Shown here: positions 41,988 through 45,127 of the stretch, in pieces
Position numbering within the stretch: position 1 is the stretch's first letter
Layout: every line of letters starts with the position of its first letter
NCBI GenBank assembly: GCA_009786685.1
Contig: WQRQ01000009.1
Span: forward strand, 1 to 45,127
Reading direction: 5' to 3'
DNA: 45,127 bases
Origin: Defluviitaleaceae bacterium
GTDB lineage: Bacteria; Bacillota; Clostridia; Lachnospirales; WQUN01
The notes under the pieces: generated by a model
What the model was told of the DNA's origin: nothing
The model's input: only the letters and a program-made list of their open reading frames with translations
The model's database searches: none
Made by a program: the position numbers and the translations under genes

Positions 41988-42016
41988 TCATATAAGTCAT
42001 GGCTTGTACATAAAAT
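41988..42016 (+). promoter_or_regulatory. Sigma-E-type promoter of spoIIIAF-AG-AH
   Basis: TCATATA (41988-41994), a 14-bp spacer and CATAAAAT (42009-42016) match the sporulation sigma-E consensus (KMATATT, CATACAHT) at 6 of 7 and 7 of 8 positions. It lies 22 bp before the spoIIIAF start codon, giving a very short leader that still contains AAGGGGTGGGG. Confidence 0.72.
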
Positions 42017-42038
42017 CTTTTAGAAGGGGTGGGGTAAA

Positions 42039-42635
42039 ATGCCTGCATTTTTTACGTACCTACAGAATATAACGTACTATCTGGTGTTTGCCACGGTTAT
42101 CGGGATTTTCGCGCCGTCGGGTAAATATAAGAAATTTGTTTCGCTGGTTTTGGGGTTTGTGCTTCTGCTGTTGATGATACAGCCGCTTGCGGGGTTTTTT
42201 AACGGGCGGGATGTTCCTGTCACTCAGTGGTTTGCGGGGTTTTCCGGGGACGGCGGAATTGCTCGGGCGGGAGTGGATTCTGCCTATGCCGACTGGTGGG
42301 ATGGGCATTTGCGTGTGGCTTTTGAGGCGCAGCTGGATGCGCAGATTTCCAGGCTTTTGGAAGGGGAGGGGTTTGAGGTTTATTCTACCGCCTTCACGTA
42401 TACGGACGACTTTGGCGAGTTGAATTCCATCAGGGTTAGCGTAAGCCGAAGAGAAAAAACCGACGACGACACGGGGCGTATCCCCTTCATCAGAATACAG
42501 ACACCGCAGGTTAGGATTATCCAAATCGGTGAGCCTGCTTCCGATAAAAACTGCCCCGATTCCGCTTTGATAAAAAATTTAATTTCGGACTTCTACAACC
42601 TGCCCACTTCACATATATATGTAACTGTACAGTAG
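42039..42635 (+). CDS. spoIIIAF: Stage III sporulation protein AF
   Basis: 198 residues. Two N-terminal membrane helices (YYLVFATVIGIFAP, about residues 12-25, and FVSLVLGFVLLLLMIQPLAG, about 32-51) are followed by an extracellular domain with the pattern FEAQLDAQISRLLEGEGFEV and NSIRVSVSRRE. This is the SpoIIIAF layout. The protein belongs to the mother-cell side of the SpoIIIA-SpoIIQ channel that joins mother cell and forespore. It begins a three-gene unit whose usual upstream neighbours spoIIIAA-AE are missing here. Confidence 0.88.
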   Translation: MPAFFTYLQNITYYLVFATVIGIFAPSGKYKKFVSLVLGFVLLLLMIQPLAGFFNGRDVPVTQWFAGFSGDGGIARAGVDSAYADWWDGHLRVAFEAQLDAQISRLLEGEGFEVYSTAFTYTDDFGELNSIRVSVSRREKTDDDTGRIPFIRIQTPQVRIIQIGEPASDKNCPDSALIKNLISDFYNLPTSHIYVTVQ

Positions 42636-42636
42636 T

Positions 42637-42684
42637 CCACCGCCGCGCAAAGCGAGGGGGCTAGGGGGCGTAGCCCCCATTCAA
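42637..42684 (+). repeat. GC-rich palindromic repeat, copy R3 (short form)
   Basis: In the 70-bp spoIIIAF-spoIIIAG gap. It shares TCCACC-GCCGCGCA and GCGAGGGGGCT-GGGGGC, GTAGCCCCCATT-AAAAG with the minus strand of R1 but lacks about 55 nt of its middle. The hairpin GGGGGC-GTA-GCCCCC is at 42664-42678, directly before the spoIIIAG ribosome-binding site. Confidence 0.8.
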
Positions 42685-42705
42685 AAGAGAAAGGGTGAGC
42701 CGCAC

Positions 42706-43296
42706 ATGACAAAGGTATTTCGCAAGCTTATGGCGGAAAACAAGATGTTGGCAATTGTATTGGTGGTATTTGTGGTGTTGGGCGCGATTTTATTGTTTAT
42801 GGGGAGGTTTATGCGCGAGCCGGAGGAATATATTCGCGACTTTTTTTACGGCGCGGCCGAACTCACCGAAATCACACCCGCTACGCTACAGGAGGTCTTC
42901 CACTACGAGCAAGCGATAGAACGCCGACTGGAGGAGTTTTTCTCCCTCGTAGAAGGCGCAGGAAGTGTACGCGTGATGGTAAGTCCGCTGGGAAGTACCG
43001 AAACGGTTTTTGCCATAGACGTAAACGAAACCCGCGCCCAGTCAACAGAAGCCGATAGCCAAGGCGGCACGCGGGAAACGGAAAACCATCAACGCGCCGA
43101 ACAAACCGTAATAATAACAAACCGCCAAGGAGCCGACACGCCGCTGGTAATACGCGAAATCGAGCCTCGCATAGAGGGTATAGTAATAATCGCCGAAGGA
43201 GGTGACAACCCTCTGGTGAGGGACGCACTCACCCGCGCCGCCCGCGCCGTCTTGGGGCTGGAAGCGCATATGGTACAGGTATTAACAATGAAATAG
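42706..43296 (+). CDS. spoIIIAG: Stage III sporulation protein AG
   Basis: 196 residues. One membrane helix (MLAIVLVVFVVLGAILLFMG, about residues 14-33) precedes a ring-building-motif domain: YEQAIERRLEEFFSLVEGAG, SVRVMVSPLGSTETVFAID, TVIITNRQGADTPLVIREI and EGIVIIAEGGDNPLVRDALT, with ARAVLGLEAHMVQVLTMK at the end. SpoIIIAG forms a large ring in the mother-cell membrane around the forespore. ATG behind GGGTGA. The R3 repeat separates it from spoIIIAF. Confidence 0.93.
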   Translation: MTKVFRKLMAENKMLAIVLVVFVVLGAILLFMGRFMREPEEYIRDFFYGAAELTEITPATLQEVFHYEQAIERRLEEFFSLVEGAGSVRVMVSPLGSTETVFAIDVNETRAQSTEADSQGGTRETENHQRAEQTVIITNRQGADTPLVIREIEPRIEGIVIIAEGGDNPLVRDALTRAARAVLGLEAHMVQVLTMK

Positions 43297-43386
43297 CGGC
43301 ACAGCCGCCTTTCGCCGACCGGTGTTTGGTGGGAATGTCGTCTCGAGCCTTTAAAAATTATAAAAATATGAAAGGGGCAATAAAAA

Positions 43387-44106
43387 ATGTTTGTTTTAAA
43401 AAGAAATCAGGTAATAATCACCGCACTTGTGGTAATGATAGCCGTGGCAGGCTATCTAAGCTGGAGCGATTCCCGCTCGCAGGATGTTGCGTCGGGCTTT
43501 GTGCTGGACGACCAAGGTAATGTTTCCGCACTCATTCCCGACGGCGGAACGCTCGCGAGCCTTTTCCCCGAGGACTACGATGGAATAACGGGCGCGCCGT
43601 GGGCAACAACCCACGACCCTACGATTGCGGTATCGGGGGATGATTTTTACTGGCACACACTTTCGGGCTTGGATTTCAGCGAAATAATTTCGCTGCCGAC
43701 CAACGAAGAATCTCTTCGCGAAGCGGGCGAAGCCATCTTTGTAAACCAAAGCCGCGACTCCTTCTTTGTGCAAAACCGCCTAACCCGCGAGCAAAACCGC
43801 AGCAGCGAACGCAGCGTGCTTAACGACCTAATCAACAATTCAATGGTAGCCGATGAGCAACGCGCCCAAGCCGCCGACCAAATGCTGGAAATGCAACGCC
43901 GCATAGAGCGCGAAACCGCCGCCGAAGCCCTGATAGAATCCAAAGGCTTTGCCGAAGCCTACGTGCGTATTTCCGACACATCCGTAGACGTAATAGTAAG
44001 CAAAGAAGCCCTAACCGACGCAGAACTAGCCCAAATAGTAGAAATAATAAAACGCAAAACCGGCATGGAAGCCACCCAAATCCACGTAAGCCCAATGCGC
44101 CGATAG
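43387..44106 (+). CDS. spoIIIAH: Stage III sporulation protein AH
   Basis: 239 residues. The N-terminal helix QVIITALVVMIAVAGYLSW (about residues 7-25) anchors an extracellular domain. The C-terminal YscJ/FliF-like ring-building motif is seen in ETAAEALIESKGFAEAYVRI, DTSVDVIVSKEALTDAELAQ and KTGMEATQIHVSPMR. SpoIIIAH binds forespore SpoIIQ across the intermembrane space. A linker of about 80 residues between anchor and ring domain is acidic and variable. ATG 9 nt after GAAAGGGG, in a 90-bp gap after spoIIIAG. Confidence 0.93.
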   Translation: MFVLKRNQVIITALVVMIAVAGYLSWSDSRSQDVASGFVLDDQGNVSALIPDGGTLASLFPEDYDGITGAPWATTHDPTIAVSGDDFYWHTLSGLDFSEIISLPTNEESLREAGEAIFVNQSRDSFFVQNRLTREQNRSSERSVLNDLINNSMVADEQRAQAADQMLEMQRRIERETAAEALIESKGFAEAYVRISDTSVDVIVSKEALTDAELAQIVEIIKRKTGMEATQIHVSPMRR

Positions 44107-44117
44107 AAAAGTTTATC

Positions 44118-44146
44118 TTGACGAGCCGTGCCCTCTTTGGTAAAAT
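44118..44146 (+). promoter_or_regulatory. Promoter of the tRNA gene
   Basis: TTGACG (44118-44123), 17-bp spacer, TAAAAT (44141-44146), about 30 bp before the mature tRNA 5' end. Confidence 0.65.
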
Positions 44147-44177
44147 ACCCGTTGCGTGATACGAAAAAATTGCGCGA

Positions 44178-44251
44178 GGGCCCTTAGCTCAGTCGGTTAG
44201 AGCGGCCGGCTCATAACCGGTAGGTCCCGGGTTCAAGTCCCTGAGGGCCCA
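44178..44251 (+). tRNA. tRNA with CAT anticodon, probably tRNA-Ile2 (else tRNA-Met)
   Basis: 74 nt. Acceptor GGGCCCT (44178-44184) pairs with AGGGCCC (44244-44250), discriminator A at 44251, no encoded CCA. D-arm GCTC/GAGC, anticodon stem GCCGG/CCGGT with loop CTCATAA and anticodon CAT at 44212-44214; T-loop GTTCAAGTC. The CTCATAA loop and CCCTTAG start resemble the lysidine-modified Ile2 tRNA more than elongator Met (usually TTCATAC). Decoding cannot be settled by eye. Confidence 0.9.
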
Positions 44252-44252
44252 G

Positions 44253-44294
44253 AAAAACCCCGTAATTTCCTTGTTTGTGGAAAGCGGGGTTTTT
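44253..44294 (+). terminator. tRNA terminator
   Basis: AAAAACCCCG (44253-44262) pairs with CGGGGTTTTT (44285-44294), with an inner TTTCC/GGAAA stem. Confidence 0.85.
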
Positions 44295-44336
44295 ACTTGT
44301 AGGCGTATTTTACACTTTTCTTTTTGTTTGTGCGTA

Positions 44337-44380
44337 GATGTTTTGGTCAAAACCGCTCAAGCCCGCATAATCATTGCATT
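44337..44380. repeat. Short degenerate repeat, copy C
   Basis: GATGTTTTGGTCAAAACCGC followed by TCAAGCCCGCATAATCA resembles 14967-15005 (copy A) and, in its second half, 15036-15075 (copy B, sharing CCCGCATAATCA). All three lie next to terminator-like hairpins in intergenic DNA. Confidence 0.4.
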
Positions 44381-44495
44381 GTCGCTTAGAGAAGTGTCCC
44401 CTTGACAACATCGCCGTTTTTTTATAAATCATCTTTTACCTAGCAAATCCCGCATATTTTTGTTAATCTAAAGAAAAAACAGAAAAGAGATACGC

Positions 44496-45127
44496 ATGGC
44501 TCAAAAAGTTAACGGAAACACGGACGGGATACGTCGCTCATACATTGACCGACTGGAAACAATCTACGGAATGCAAATAGACCGAGGACAGTTTTGCTCG
44601 GAAGAAATCTTGGAGACGTTGGCCTTCTTTACGGAGGCGACGGGGCGCGAAGCTATGGTATACATTGAGCGGAGCGGCCGCATAGAAACAGTAATCGTGG
44701 GCGAGCAAGACCGCGTGAGCCTACCTGTGCTAAAAAAACGTCGCTCGGACATCAGGTTAAACGGAATCCGCTGTATTCATACGCACCCGGGGGGTAATGC
44801 GCACCTTTCACAAGTGGATATTCAGTCGCTCAAGAGCCTAAAGTTGGACGCGATGGCGTCTGTTGGGGTGGTGGATGGGCGTCCGCATTTAATGCAAGTC
44901 GCCATCTTGGGCGAGATTTTGCCTAACGAGGATATTACGGTAAATCTTTTCGGGCTGTATAAAACAAACGAAATCCCCGATGACATCCTTTGGGAAGAAA
45001 TCGAAGCCGCCGACAACAGAATTCGCCCAGCGGAATCAAAAAAAGCCGAAAAAGAAATAGCTCGCGCCATATTGGTAGGCTTGGACGGCGAGCCTGTAGA
45101 ATTGCGTCAACTCGCAGACACGGCGGG
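44496..45127 (+). CDS. hflX: GTPase HflX with clostridial N-terminal extension (partial, cut by window edge)
   Basis: The first ~210 codons are present. The start reads MAQKVNGNTDGIRRSYIDRL, then GQFCSEEILETLAFFTEATG and IHTHPGGNAHLSQVDIQSLK. This His-x-His-Pro domain precedes the HflX N-terminal domain in many Clostridia. The last visible part, ARAILVGLDGEPVELRQLAD, is the start of the ordinary HflX N-domain. HflX is a ribosome-associated GTPase that splits or rescues stalled ribosomes. The G domain lies beyond the window. ATG with a weak AGAAAAGAGA ribosome-binding site. TTGACA at 44402-44407 may belong to its promoter, but no well-spaced -10 was found. Confidence 0.82.
   Translation, partial: MAQKVNGNTDGIRRSYIDRLETIYGMQIDRGQFCSEEILETLAFFTEATGREAMVYIERSGRIETVIVGEQDRVSLPVLKKRRSDIRLNGIRCIHTHPGGNAHLSQVDIQSLKSLKLDAMASVGVVDGRPHLMQVAILGEILPNEDITVNLFGLYKTNEIPDDILWEEIEAADNRIRPAESKKAEKEIARAILVGLDGEPVELRQLADTA

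Noticed and set aside
1-45127. CRISPR array, prophage or insertion sequence with transposase
   Set aside because: No regularly spaced direct repeats and no integrase, transposase or phage structural pattern in any frame.

Overview
The window is chromosomal DNA of a spore-forming Firmicute of the class Clostridia, probably Lachnospirales or a relative. It carries spoIIID and spoIIIAF-AG-AH, an archaeal/clostridial-type split glutamate synthase, recA, strong AGGAGG ribosome-binding sites, frequent GTG/TTG starts and a tRNA without an encoded CCA. No phage, transposase or CRISPR array was seen. All calls come from reading the sequence; no database search was run.

Region 1 (1-10840, minus strand) is one tightly packed nitrogen operon. 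In transcription order it encodes the glutamate synthase amidotransferase subunit, the ferredoxin/FMN synthase subunit, purC, purB, purA, a four-cluster ferredoxin protein, an FAD/NAD oxidoreductase, the GXGXG glutamate synthase subunit, glmS and glnA (cut by the window edge). Most junctions overlap by 1-14 nt. The products make glutamine and glutamate and spend their nitrogen on AMP and glucosamine-6-P. A promoter and a terminator-like leader hairpin precede the first gene. Divergent from it is spoIIID.

Region 2 (11263-18727, minus) is a Gld-type ABC system (ATPase, permease, GldG-like protein, DUF4340 protein). Between the GldG-like and DUF4340 genes lies a cassette: a nested inverted-repeat element, a NUDIX hydrolase, a flavodoxin-fold quinone reductase, a DUF3791/DUF3990 pair that looks like a toxin-antitoxin module, and a VOC protein.

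Region 3 (18847-31173) is a divergent carbohydrate/polyol catabolic cluster of unknown substrate. The minus arm has an AroE-like dehydrogenase, cupin phosphoglucose isomerase, phosphotriesterase-like hydrolase, PfkB kinase and 2-hydroxyacid dehydrogenase. The plus arm has a Gfo/Idh/MocA dehydrogenase, zinc alcohol dehydrogenase, DeoR regulator, ribose-type ABC importer and an SDR. A direct repeat just downstream of a strong promoter is a likely DeoR operator.

Region 4 (31170-36011, minus) holds recA-prs-MFS-hypothetical and a separate small coiled-coil gene. Region 5 (36237-41829, plus) is a four-gene ABC importer with a DUF3798 lipoprotein, built like BMP/Nup nucleoside importers. Region 6 (42039-44106, plus) is spoIIIAF-AG-AH, detached from spoIIIAA-AE and preceded by a good sigma-E promoter. 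A CAT-anticodon tRNA and the 5' part of an extended hflX end the window.

Two families of palindromic repeats recur: a GC-rich hairpin element just upstream of downstream operon genes (2102-2197, 17717-17812, 42637-42684) and a TGACGATAA-type palindrome (18794, 36077, 41836). One GC-rich copy is translated as the C-terminal tail of an ABC ATPase.
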